Shown: one piece after another, positions 52,949 to 60,510 of the stretch
Layout of the letters: each line of letters starts with the position of its first letter
Numbering within the stretch: position 1 is the stretch's first letter
DNA from: Leptonema sp964619535
Lineage (GTDB): Bacteria > Spirochaetota > Leptospiria > Leptospirales > Leptonemataceae
Direction of reading: 5' to 3'
DNA length: 64,000 nt
Assembly (NCBI GenBank): GCA_964619535.1
Contig: CAZUEX010000012.1
Coordinates: forward strand, 50,145 to 114,144
Translations under genes and position numbers: made by a program
The notes under the pieces: generated by a model
What the model saw: the letters and a program-made list of their open reading frames with translations, nothing else
Database searches by the model: none
What the model was told of the DNA's origin: nothing

Positions 52949-53455
52949 TCACTTTAGGCACCATTCCTGGATCACAACAGCCTGGACTAGCACACCATAC
53001 AAGGCCATGAAGACCCATGGGATCCACGTTTCGATCTCGCTAAACGGTTTGTACTTCTCAGGCTCCTTGCCTTCTCCAATCTGTCGCCACTCAGAATCAA
53101 ATGGGGCCAGAGGCAACGTCTTCTCGATCGCATGAATCACTGCGAACTTCCCTGAATTCAGGCCCTTGTATGACAGTACGAGCCGGTACCAGACATAGCA
53201 GAGAACCAGCCCCACCGCCGCTACGGGTAGAAACCACCATAACGCCGATGATTGAGTGCTTCGACTTAGGCTGCCTCCAAGAACAGCCAAGAGCGCCGTG
53301 TTCAAGGTGAGAAAGAAGCTGTTCGCTTGCTGTCGTCGTTGGCTGATCCGATCCGCTGACTCGACGAACAGCTTGTATTGCTCCAGGCAATGCGCCTGGT
53401 ATGCATCGCCGTACTCGATTTGTCTTACCTTGAATAGGTTAACGTCAAGCGACAT
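52949..53455 (-). CDS. RipA-family membrane protein, partner of the TIR gene
   Basis: A 168-residue protein. A cytoplasmic N-terminal helix region (1-45, YKLFVESADRISQRRQQANS) precedes three hydrophobic segments at about 46-62, 71-94 and 144-165. The loop between the last two is soluble and conserved-looking (SYKGLNSGKFAVIHAIEK, LPLAPFDSEW). This resembles the RipA family of octameric membrane proteins and, in layout, SLATT-type effectors. GAGGG precedes the ATG, nine bases after the TIR gene stop. In this operon it could be a membrane-damaging effector; that is inference. Confidence 0.78.
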   Translation of the reverse strand: MSLDVNLFKVRQIEYGDAYQAHCLEQYKLFVESADRISQRRQQANSFFLTLNTALLAVLGGSLSRSTQSSALWWFLPVAAVGLVLCYVWYRLVLSYKGLNSGKFAVIHAIEKTLPLAPFDSEWRQIGEGKEPEKYKPFSEIETWIPWVFMALYGVLVQAVVIQEWCLK

Positions 53456-53464
53456 GACTGCCCT

Positions 53465-53848
53465 CTAGAGACCATCCAAAAAGTGCTTGATTCCATTCCA
53501 AGTCCATCCAATGACCCTCTTATTCCTCAGCTCTGGCGGGATCTCACCCTTGTCATCCGCGTGAATATGGACGCCGATGATTGGGATTCCTTCCTCAACT
53601 GCGCATTGCATCTCCCAACGCGCGCCATCAGCGTTCCGCGTATTCTTGCTCAAGAGCGCAATGACTCCGTCACATCCTTTTATCTTGGTGCGACATCTCT
53701 TTTTCCATTCCTTATCCCACGGTTCCTTGACAGACATGTCTACAAAATCGAAGGGGGACCGGTCATTGCGCGCCTGCCCCTTCAACATGTCTCGATACTT
53801 CGCGTCTTCAACAGCAAACGAGATAAAGATTCGGTGTGTTCCAGCCAT
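53465..53848 (-). CDS. ThsB-like TIR domain protein
   Basis: A single TIR-like domain (127 residues) of the Thoeris ThsB/DUF1863 type. Landmarks: RIFISFAVEDAKYRD, SPFDFVDMSVKEPWD, CRTKIKGCDGVIALLSKNT and RWEMQCAVEEGIPIIGV, where Glu79 is the likely catalytic glutamate. Such proteins sense phage and make an NAD-derived signal. A perfect AAAGGAGG lies before the ATG. It is followed at once by the RipA-like membrane gene, and no ThsA is present. It is intact although its neighbours on both sides are fragments. Confidence 0.85.
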   Translation of the reverse strand: MAGTHRIFISFAVEDAKYRDMLKGQARNDRSPFDFVDMSVKEPWDKEWKKRCRTKIKGCDGVIALLSKNTRNADGARWEMQCAVEEGIPIIGVHIHADDKGEIPPELRNKRVIGWTWNGIKHFLDGL

Positions 53849-53985
53849 GGTCTACCTCCTTTGGTCAATGGTTTCGGTTCATCCTACTCAGTCTTCAGTC
53901 CTCGTCCCCCCTGGTCGTGCCGCACTTTCTGCAAAGAGGTGAAACGGCGAATGGGTAACCCGGCGATGACTTAATCAACCATTTG

Positions 53986-54183
53986 TCAGCCTCCTAAATC
54001 ATTTTCAGAAACTGGCCAATAATGTGAGCATAGCCTTGTCATAATTCTTTTTTGATTAAGATATTCGCAACGGCGGGCCAACCATTCTTGGACAGCGATG
54101 ACAGGACGGTGGTTCTGATGAATTTGCTTTTCGCTCAACGCTAGGTTTGCGATGAAGCTGATGTCGAACGTTCGCTCAATCAT
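53986..54183 (-). pseudogene. N-terminal fragment of a DUF1156 DNA methylase
   Basis: MIERTFDISFIANLALSEKQ and HQNHRPVIAVQEWLARR match the start of DUF1156 methylases (typically continuing KWFARRPG). After LARR the sequence no longer fits and stops after 65 codons. Its ATG overlaps the previous gene's TGA (ATGA), the coupling expected in an operon. The gap 53849-53985 contains nothing recognisable. Confidence 0.6.
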
Positions 54184-55334
54184 GCCGCTACCCGCCAAGA
54201 AGGCGTAGCCACAGTTGATACGTTGGCTCGCTCGATGTGCTTGAAGTTCGCCAGCTCGTGAATGGTCGTCGCAGCCAGTTGCGCCAGCCCGATGGCGTCG
54301 AACTTTTTGCTGGGCATCGAAAGCACCAAGCCACCGGAGTAGCCCAGAGCGGCCAGGACCACGCCAGTGTTCGCTATCGCTCGAAGCTCATCTTGGGCAG
54401 ATTGTTGGCGGTTGGCACCGGTGACCAATACCGAGAAGTAGGAATACTCAGGCGCCTGGTCCTGAAAGTGGGCGGACAGGACGACTCCGGCGATGGTGTT
54501 CACTAGGTCGCGGAAGTTGAGGCGGGCTTCGCCCGGAGTCTGTGCGTCAAGCGTCACGCGTAGTAGGTCACCCCTAAACCGACCCAGGACGTTTGACGCA
54601 TGACGCAATGGCTCGCCGACGCTTTTCGTGCCTCCCTGGTAGGTCACTTCGAAGGCATAGGTCAGGTGCTCACGAAGCCAGCCCACCAGGTCCCGCAGGA
54701 ATCCGGTGGCCTTAGACTCGTAGGTGACCTTGGTGCGACCACTCGAGGTGGACGCGAGGTCCAGCGCCGCCGCGTAGTTAGTCAGAGCGGTCCGAAACTC
54801 TTCGTCCGTGTTGGTCAAGCGAAGGAACACTTCATCGGCCTTCTTCTCGTCCTTGGAGCACGGTGGATCGAACGGCTGGATGAAGTAGAGGTAGAAATCA
54901 CGGGGCGGCACGGTCGTCGAGCGCTCGTTGGGAGCGCCGAAGAAGAGATATCCTTGTTTTGCCGCCTTGTGCTCCAGCCATTCCAGCTCGTGCTGCCAGA
55001 TCTTGTAGCCGGTGACGTAGCTCTGGTCGGTGCACTCCATGACCCGCCTCAATGCCTCGTAGTAGTAGCGGTCGAGCTGGGAGGCATCAAGGCTCTCGGC
55101 GCGCTTCTCAATAAGCGCCTCGAAGTCGTCGGTCTTCTTGAGATCCAGGTAGAAATGCCGGTCGTCCGGGTCGGACGAGGTGAACTGGCCTCTAACCATC
55201 TTGTGGATCTCGCGCAGGCCCGTCCGCTCGTTCACGTTGCCGTAGAACTTGGCGAACGGTGTGAGGTACGCGCGGATCTTGGCCTGTTGCTCGCCGATCT
55301 TTCGCAGGACCTGATCCGCCAAGGGCTCAGTCAT
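54180..55334 (-). CDS. Internal fragment of a DUF6079/PglY-like defence protein
   Basis: An open frame of 384 residues with GGAGGAAACGAGTA before the ATG. Segments such as DPDDRHFYLDLKKTDDF, YLFFGAPNERST, VPPRDFYLYFIQPFD and LSMPSKKFDAIGLAQLA match, as I remember them, the large DUF6079/PglY ATPases of BREX-like systems (about 1200 residues). The P-loop part and the C-terminal part are absent, and the end (ERANVSTVATPSWRVAA) looks like a deletion junction. It may still be translated, but is probably not functional alone. Family call is from memory and moderate. Confidence 0.5.
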   Translation of the reverse strand: MTEPLADQVLRKIGEQQAKIRAYLTPFAKFYGNVNERTGLREIHKMVRGQFTSSDPDDRHFYLDLKKTDDFEALIEKRAESLDASQLDRYYYEALRRVMECTDQSYVTGYKIWQHELEWLEHKAAKQGYLFFGAPNERSTTVPPRDFYLYFIQPFDPPCSKDEKKADEVFLRLTNTDEEFRTALTNYAAALDLASTSSGRTKVTYESKATGFLRDLVGWLREHLTYAFEVTYQGGTKSVGEPLRHASNVLGRFRGDLLRVTLDAQTPGEARLNFRDLVNTIAGVVLSAHFQDQAPEYSYFSVLVTGANRQQSAQDELRAIANTGVVLAALGYSGGLVLSMPSKKFDAIGLAQLAATTIHELANFKHIERANVSTVATPSWRVAA

Positions 55335-55370
55335 TACTCGTTTCCTCCGTCTTTGACTCGGGCCTTCCCT

Positions 55371-55432
55371 CGCCCTCACACACCGGGAGCACCCTCGGTG
55401 CGCTCAAATCGGCTCGCCTGCCGATTTGTCGT
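55371..55432. repeat. Double-hairpin repeat, copy 1
   Basis: Contains GAGCACC/GGTGCGCTC and an AAATCGGC/GCCGATTT stem separated by a few bases. About three quarters identical to 55743-55805. It overlaps the 3' end of the HTH gene. Confidence 0.65.
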
Positions 55433-55612
55433 ACGCTGCAGCGTCTCTTCCAACCAGCGGTCAATGGCAACCTTGCGGAAGCACCAATGCCGGCCAATCT
55501 TCAGGCACGGGACTTTGCCTTTCCGAACAAGCTTGTAGAGCGTCGATTTCGGAATCTTCAGGTAGGCAGCCAACTCTGCGATGGTCAGAACGTCGCCTGG
55601 TTTTTCATCCAT
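55376..55612 (-). CDS. Excisionase-type helix-turn-helix protein
   Basis: A 78-residue HTH_17 protein: LTIAELAAYLKIPKSTLYKLVRKGKVPCLKIGRHWCFRK, the MerR/excisionase-like DNA-binding unit. The start at 55612 has AGGTG upstream; an ATG at 55681 is possible, but would be almost leaderless. A strong promoter lies at 55693-55721. It heads the island operon of DUF6079, DUF1156, TIR and RipA frames and may control it, or be a mobile-element excisionase. Confidence 0.8.
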   Translation of the reverse strand: MDEKPGDVLTIAELAAYLKIPKSTLYKLVRKGKVPCLKIGRHWCFRKVAIDRWLEETLQRTTNRQASRFERTEGAPGV

Positions 55613-55692
55613 CGGAAGCACCTGCCGGCCGTAGGCAGGCAGGTCTGGCCGCAATCTAGACTTCGGGCCATTGCACCTCATCCAGCTGACGT

Positions 55693-55721
55693 AGATTACA
55701 GTTTGTGACAGTTGGTGTCAA
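55693..55721 (-). promoter_or_regulatory. Sigma-70 promoter with operator-like repeats
   Basis: On the minus strand TTGACA and TAATCT are separated by exactly 17 bases. TGACA-CCAAC-TGTCA is an inverted repeat over the -35, and AACTGT occurs twice ten bases apart in the spacer. Suited for control by the HTH protein downstream. Confidence 0.7.
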
Positions 55722-55742
55722 GAGATTTGATGCTCGCCGTCC

Positions 55743-55805
55743 CTGGCTCGCACCCTCCGGGTGCACCTTCGGTGCGCGCCAATCGGCTGCCCTGCCGATT
55801 TATCC
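55743..55805. repeat. Double-hairpin repeat, copy 2
   Basis: Contains GGTGCACC-type and AATCGGC/GCCGATT stems, like 55371-55432. It lies in the gene-free stretch 55722-56228, which otherwise holds the R2 and right-hand boundary repeats and no recognisable gene. Confidence 0.6.
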
Positions 55806-55983
55806 GGAAGACGCCTTCCCTAGGCTCGCCAGACACCATGCGCCAGCCGGCGGGCAAGACGGCGCATGCCGGCCGTGTAAAGCCAGACCGGGACGCGGCG
55901 TCCTAGTGTACTTGCCGGCACCCACACTAGCCTGTAGAGGCTGGGTCCGCCTCCTACCTGTCACGCCCGGGAGGCAGACAGGG

Positions 55984-56070
55984 GCAAGCAGGCCTCGGCC
56001 TCGTTCGCTGCCGCTGTAGATGCAGGCCGGTGTCTGAGAACTGTCTGACAACAGCCGTCTGCGCTCGACG
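55984..56070. repeat. 87-base repeat R2 (copy of 52017-52103)
   Basis: About 95% identical to R1 and in the same orientation, but without the transposase HTH part next to it. Recombination between R1 and R2 would delete the 4 kb between them. Confidence 0.8.
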
Positions 56071-56097
56071 GCCTGCTCCTTACCAGTCTCTGGTCTC

Positions 56098-56150
56098 GCC
56101 TAACCCTGAGCAAGCGGCTCAATTTTTGGCCATATTATGTCGCATTACCA
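56098..56150. repeat. Right imperfect direct repeat of the island
   Basis: GCCTAACCCT followed 37 bases later by TTATGTC, as at 51088-51140. It lies about 80 bases from the 3' end of tRNA-Asn. Confidence 0.55.
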
Positions 56151-56228
56151 GCCGGACACCACGATGCCCTCGACACGACACAGTAACAGCCAGAGGTGGA
56201 TTGGGAACTATGGTAAGAAAAGAAGCTG

Positions 56229-56301
56229 CTCCCCCGGTAGGACTCGAACCTACGACCAATTGATTAACAGTCAACTGCTCTACCGACTGAGCTACAGGGG
56301 A
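56229..56301 (-). tRNA. tRNA-Asn (anticodon GTT)
   Basis: Cloverleaf on the minus strand: acceptor TCCCCTG/CGGGGGA, D arm AGCTCAGTCGGTAGAGC, anticodon loop CTGTTAA, T loop GGTTCGAGTCC, discriminator G. CCA is not encoded. Its 3' end faces the island. Confidence 0.95.
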
Positions 56302-56390
56302 GTGTTCGATGGACACAGTCCGATGTGCGGCCGCTCTGTCAAACCAATTGAGCGACCACGATTCGCCGTACGCAAAAAAAATCGAGGCAG

Positions 56391-57383
56391 CTACTCGTTC
56401 AGCCACTCGGCCGCTTCCAGGGCATGATACGTCAGGATCATATCGGCACCGGCGCGGCGAAAGGACAGGAGGACCTCAAGCACAGACTGGCGATAGGCAA
56501 GCCAGTTCCGCTCAGAGGCTGCCCGCAGCATGGCATATTCCCCCGACACGTTGTAGACGGCCAGGGGTACGGGACTGCGTTCGGCCAGGGCCCGCACGAC
56601 GTCCAGATACGGAAGGCCCGGTTTTACCATGACGAGGTCGGCTCCCTCTTCGATGTCAAGATCGAGCTCAAGTTCTGCCTCGCGTACGTTGGCCGGATCC
56701 ATCTGGTAGGTCTTCTTGTCGCCGAACTTCGGTGCACTGGACAGGGCATCGCGAAAGGGACCGTAAAAGGCAGAGGCATACTTGGCTGTGTATGCCAGGA
56801 TACCAACGTCGGTAAATCCATTCTCATCCAGAATGCCGCGGATGTAACCCACGCGTCCGTCCATCATGTCGCTTGGAGCGACGAAATCGGCACCGGCACG
56901 GGCCTGCGTCAAGGCCATCTCGCCGAGAACGACGAGGGTTTCGTCGTTCAGGATCCGCCCATCCTCCGAGACGATGCCGTCATGGCCATCCGAGCTGTAG
57001 GGGTCCATGGCCACATCGGTAAAGATCTGCATCTCGGGCAGGGCCTCTTTCAGGGAGCGGATGGCCTTTGCATACAGCCCATCCGGGTTGGCAGACTCCG
57101 TGGCACGGCTGTCCTTCTTCTCTTCGGGGATGACGGGGAACAGTGCAACCCCCGGAATGCCAAGCGAGAAGGCACGTTTACACTCTGCAATCATCTCGTC
57201 GATGCTCAGCCTGTGCACGCCGGGCATAGAGGGGATGGGCTCGCGCAGGCCCTGTCCGTCCTTTACGAACAGTGGCAGGATGAACTGAGACGGGCTGACG
57301 CTGTTTTCTCGAACCAGCCTTCGGATCGATTCATTCTTGCGGTTGCGTCTCGGGCGTCGTGTTTGATCGTAGTATGATTCCAT
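56391..57383 (-). CDS. hemB: Porphobilinogen synthase
   Basis: Condenses two 5-aminolevulinate molecules to porphobilinogen in haem and cobalamin synthesis. The two active-site lysines are in AYTAKYASAFYGPFRDA and VMVKPGLPYLD. DVAMDPYSSDGHDGI and the metal region SDMMDGRVGYIR are also present. In the metal loop, aspartates replace the zinc cysteines of the yeast enzyme, so the Mg-dependent type is likely. Length 330 is normal. It is unrelated to the adjacent island. Confidence 0.95.
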   Translation of the reverse strand: MESYYDQTRRPRRNRKNESIRRLVRENSVSPSQFILPLFVKDGQGLREPIPSMPGVHRLSIDEMIAECKRAFSLGIPGVALFPVIPEEKKDSRATESANPDGLYAKAIRSLKEALPEMQIFTDVAMDPYSSDGHDGIVSEDGRILNDETLVVLGEMALTQARAGADFVAPSDMMDGRVGYIRGILDENGFTDVGILAYTAKYASAFYGPFRDALSSAPKFGDKKTYQMDPANVREAELELDLDIEEGADLVMVKPGLPYLDVVRALAERSPVPLAVYNVSGEYAMLRAASERNWLAYRQSVLEVLLSFRRAGADMILTYHALEAAEWLNE

Positions 57384-57494
57384 GCCTCCGGTTTCCTGCA
57401 GGGAGGCATGCCGTCAATGTAGATCGGTATTGCCATCCGCTGCGGCCAGGAGAAGCTGCCGATCAGCCACACCTATTTTAAGAGAGCTCGCTGC

Positions 57495-58103
57495 ATGAAA
57501 GAGATTGAAAAACTGCTGGAAGGAAACAAGCAATGGGTTGAGAAGATCAAATCCGACCATCCCACATTCTTTGAAACACTGTCACAGGGACAGTCCCCGA
57601 AATTTCTATGGATCGGCTGCTCCGACAGTCGTGTGCCTGCCACAGAGATCACCCATCAACTGCCCGGTTCGATCTTCGTGCACCGGAACATTGCCAACCT
57701 GGTCTTGAACTCTGATTTCAACCTGCTCAGCGTTCTTTACTACTCCCTCTACGTTTTAAACATTCGAGACCTGATCGTCGTCGGCCACCATCACTGCGGC
57801 GGGGTCACGGCTGCCCTCAGTCCTGATAACCTGGGCTTCATGGAAGGATGGATCGGCCATATCCGTAACATCAGCCGTATCCATGCCGCTGAGCTCGAGG
57901 CGCTGCCCACCCTGAATGAGCGAATCGACAAGCTCTGCGAGATCAACGTCAGGGAACAGGTGAAGAACCTGGAAAGCGTTTACTTTTTGCGAGAGCTTGT
58001 TTCTGCAGGCGAAGAGATACGACTCTATGGCTGGCTCTATGATGTTCGTGACGGATTGATCCGCGAGCTTGTGCAGAAGACGCTTTCTCCACAAAAGTCC
58101 TGA
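57495..58103 (+). CDS. Beta-class carbonic anhydrase
   Basis: Interconverts CO2 and bicarbonate. Zinc ligands: Cys in IGCSDSRVPA, His and Cys in GHHHCGGV. The family motif VHRNIANLV is intact. Length 202 is normal. It is divergent from hemB and converges with the next gene, separated by one base from its stop. Confidence 0.94.
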   Translation: MKEIEKLLEGNKQWVEKIKSDHPTFFETLSQGQSPKFLWIGCSDSRVPATEITHQLPGSIFVHRNIANLVLNSDFNLLSVLYYSLYVLNIRDLIVVGHHHCGGVTAALSPDNLGFMEGWIGHIRNISRIHAAELEALPTLNERIDKLCEINVREQVKNLESVYFLRELVSAGEEIRLYGWLYDVRDGLIRELVQKTLSPQKS

Positions 58104-58104
58104 G

Positions 58105-59700
58105 CTATGGCTGTGCAGTCATTCGATCGATGAGCTGCTTCAGAACCGTAACTCCCGTCTCTTCTTTCGTGCCTTTCGATGAGTCCACGCGAATCAACTG
58201 TTCTTCTGACAGCTCATCGGGTGGCGAGTAACGGGAATCCAGAAAGGGGAGGTCTTCCAGTCGGGCATCGCTTTGATTGGGACGGAACTGACGCCTTTCC
58301 AGACGCCTGCGCCGAACGGCTGTCGGTGCATGAACTTCAACAAAGATCAATTCGATGCCCTCTTCTGCAAAGCGCCGCTTCACGTCTTCGCGTCTTCGCG
58401 CAGAGGAAAACGTAGCATCCAGTATGGCAATGCCATGGGCATGAGCATCAGCAATGGCCTGTTCTATCATCGTCGCATAGGTCTGCTCGCTCATGTCTTC
58501 GTTGTACACATCTGGCTTTAATTCTTCTGGAGTGGGCTGCAAGACAGGCAAACCAGACAGCTCTTTTCGAATCCGATCCGAAGAACGGGACTCTACGCCC
58601 AACCAGGCAGCAGCCAGGCGGGCAAAGGCCGATTTGCCGCTGCCTACCCTGCCTCCAACGACGATGGCCTTTTTCTCGAGGCCTGCCACGCTGTAGCGTA
58701 GCGAAAGATTCAGGTAACGTCGGGCTGTCTTCAGGTAAGCAGAACGATCCTCTGCAGACAGCGATTCGTTGGCCGCCGTCAAGACATTGACCTTCGCACG
58801 TACGCAGGCCCTGTAAGCGCGAAAAAGGGGCTGCAATGCAATAAGGTCTGAGTCGTCAAGGGCTGCGGCCATCCCCTTACAGAAGGCCTCTGCTTCTTTC
58901 CTGTAGCCGCGAAAGTCGAGGTCCATACAGAGGAAGGCGATATCGGCAGCTCGATCAATCTGGCGAAAGGTATCGTTGAACTCGATACAGTCAAAGATAC
59001 AGAGGGAAGGATGCTCGGCCGATGGCAGCACAATATGTTGCAGATGCAGATCGCCATGATAATCACCGACGCATCCGGAATGCATGCGGTGAACCAGCAG
59101 GTCATGCTGCTTCGAAAGAGCCTTCTCAAAAAAATACTGTAGCAATTCCAGAAGCTCTGGCTCAATCTGAACGGGATACTCCTGGTAAGGTGGCAGGTTC
59201 TCGATTACAGGCTGACGAACCCGTCCGAAATACTCCCCGTCATCGAACTGCAGCGGAGCAGCCTCTTTATAGAAGGGAACCAGTCGCTCCAGAAGCTGCT
59301 TCAATGGGAACTCCCCGTCACCGGCGCCGCCGTCCGGCATTCGATTGCCCAGAAAGCGATCGGGGGAAATCTCATGCATCTGCACAAAGTAATCAACAAC
59401 GGTGCCTTCCTGGAAATTGAGCTGCCCGTCTTTTTCGTAAAGAGGCAGTGCACCATCGCTTAAATAGATATCAGCGCAGAGGCGGCGATTCAAGGTAATC
59501 TCTCGGTCGCAGTCCTCTTTGCGTTTCTCCAGAGTGGAAAAATCCAGCCAGCCAAAGTTCACGGGCTTGCGAAACTTATACACAAACGGGCTTGCAATGG
59601 CCACAATGGATATGTGCGTTTCTATTATGTTTACTGAAGAAACGCTGTGCTCGTAGGAGGCCGGATCCTTCAAGAATGCAAGCAGTCTGTTTCGTTCCAT
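58105..59700 (-). CDS. Fused aminoglycoside-phosphotransferase-like and P-loop kinase-like protein
   Basis: A 531-residue two-part protein. The N-terminal part (about 1-330) resembles the APH kinase-like fold, with HRMHSGCVGDYHGDLHLQH as the catalytic loop and IFDCIEFND as the metal loop. The C-terminal part has Walker A VVGGRVGSGKSAFARL and later AILDATFSSARRREDV. The same fusion is widespread as COG2187+COG0645 with no known substrate. It is not evidence of antibiotic resistance. Confidence 0.88.
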   Translation of the reverse strand: MERNRLLAFLKDPASYEHSVSSVNIIETHISIVAIASPFVYKFRKPVNFGWLDFSTLEKRKEDCDREITLNRRLCADIYLSDGALPLYEKDGQLNFQEGTVVDYFVQMHEISPDRFLGNRMPDGGAGDGEFPLKQLLERLVPFYKEAAPLQFDDGEYFGRVRQPVIENLPPYQEYPVQIEPELLELLQYFFEKALSKQHDLLVHRMHSGCVGDYHGDLHLQHIVLPSAEHPSLCIFDCIEFNDTFRQIDRAADIAFLCMDLDFRGYRKEAEAFCKGMAAALDDSDLIALQPLFRAYRACVRAKVNVLTAANESLSAEDRSAYLKTARRYLNLSLRYSVAGLEKKAIVVGGRVGSGKSAFARLAAAWLGVESRSSDRIRKELSGLPVLQPTPEELKPDVYNEDMSEQTYATMIEQAIADAHAHGIAILDATFSSARRREDVKRRFAEEGIELIFVEVHAPTAVRRRRLERRQFRPNQSDARLEDLPFLDSRYSPPDELSEEQLIRVDSSKGTKEETGVTVLKQLIDRMTAQP

Positions 59701-59712
59701 ACAACTGACCTC

Positions 59713-60510
59713 TTAACGACGCCGTTTTCGCGTGGGATCGCCGGCGTCGATTTCAAGCGGTCCTTCGGTACGTCCGTGGATGAACTGCTGAACGTATGGA
59801 TTTTCACTGCTCCGTAGCTCCTCCGGTGTGCCGATGAATTCCACGCGTCCCTGATAAAGAAAGGTTATACGATCGGCAATGTAATAGGCCGAATTCATGT
59901 CATGGGTAACAACAAGCTGCGTTACACCAAGTTCCTTCTGCAAACGCCGGATCAGCTCGTTGATGACCTGACTCATGACCGGATCGAGTCCCGATGTAGG
60001 CTCGTCATACATGAGAATTTCTGGATTCGTCGTAAGGGCCCGGGCAATGCCCACGCGTTTCTTCATACCACCTGAGATATTCGACGGCAGCAGCTGAATG
60101 GCAGGAAGGAGGCCGAGCCATTCCAGTTTCTCTGTAACGATATGTTCGATTTCCTCTTCGGATGCCAGGCGGTGTTCCCGCAGGGGCAGAGCCACGTTAT
60201 CGTATACGGTAAGCCAGTTAATCAACGCTCCACTCTGGAAGAGTACCCCCATTCGAGAACGTATCTTTTCCAGGGTCTTTCTCGAGGCATTTACAACGGA
60301 TTGTCCGAAGACCTTCACATCACCTCGGTCGGCCTTCAGAAGGCCTGTAATATGGCGAAGGCTGACCGATTTACCGCTGCCCGATCCGCCAAGAAGCACC
60401 ATTACCTCTCCGCGCCGGACGTCAAAGTTCACTCCCCGCAAAATATGTCGGGATCCGAAGGCCTTTTCCACGTCGATCAATTCAATGACTTTCTCCGCTC
60501 CCTGCAACAT
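59713..60510 (-). CDS. mlaF: Mla-type lipid transport ATPase
   Basis: ABC ATPase of 265 residues for a MCE lipid transporter. Walker A GGSGSGKS, the signature ISGGMKKRVGIARA (ISGGM rather than LSGGQ, as in MlaF), Walker B ILMYDEPTSGLDP and the H-loop VVTHDM. GGAGGTCTTTG precedes the ATG at 60510, which shares one base with the mlaD stop. It moves phospholipid between the membranes with MlaD and MlaE. Confidence 0.93.
   Translation of the reverse strand: MLQGAEKVIELIDVEKAFGSRHILRGVNFDVRRGEVMVLLGGSGSGKSVSLRHITGLLKADRGDVKVFGQSVVNASRKTLEKIRSRMGVLFQSGALINWLTVYDNVALPLREHRLASEEEIEHIVTEKLEWLGLLPAIQLLPSNISGGMKKRVGIARALTTNPEILMYDEPTSGLDPVMSQVINELIRRLQKELGVTQLVVTHDMNSAYYIADRITFLYQGRVEFIGTPEELRSSENPYVQQFIHGRTEGPLEIDAGDPTRKRRR

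Noticed and set aside
56229..56301. Duplicated tRNA-Asn 3' end as left attachment site
   Set aside because: No second copy of the T-arm and acceptor sequence was found between 49.8 and 52 kb.
58105..59700. Aminoglycoside resistance gene
   Set aside because: The kinase-like part belongs to a widespread fusion with a P-loop domain and lacks close similarity to known resistance enzymes.
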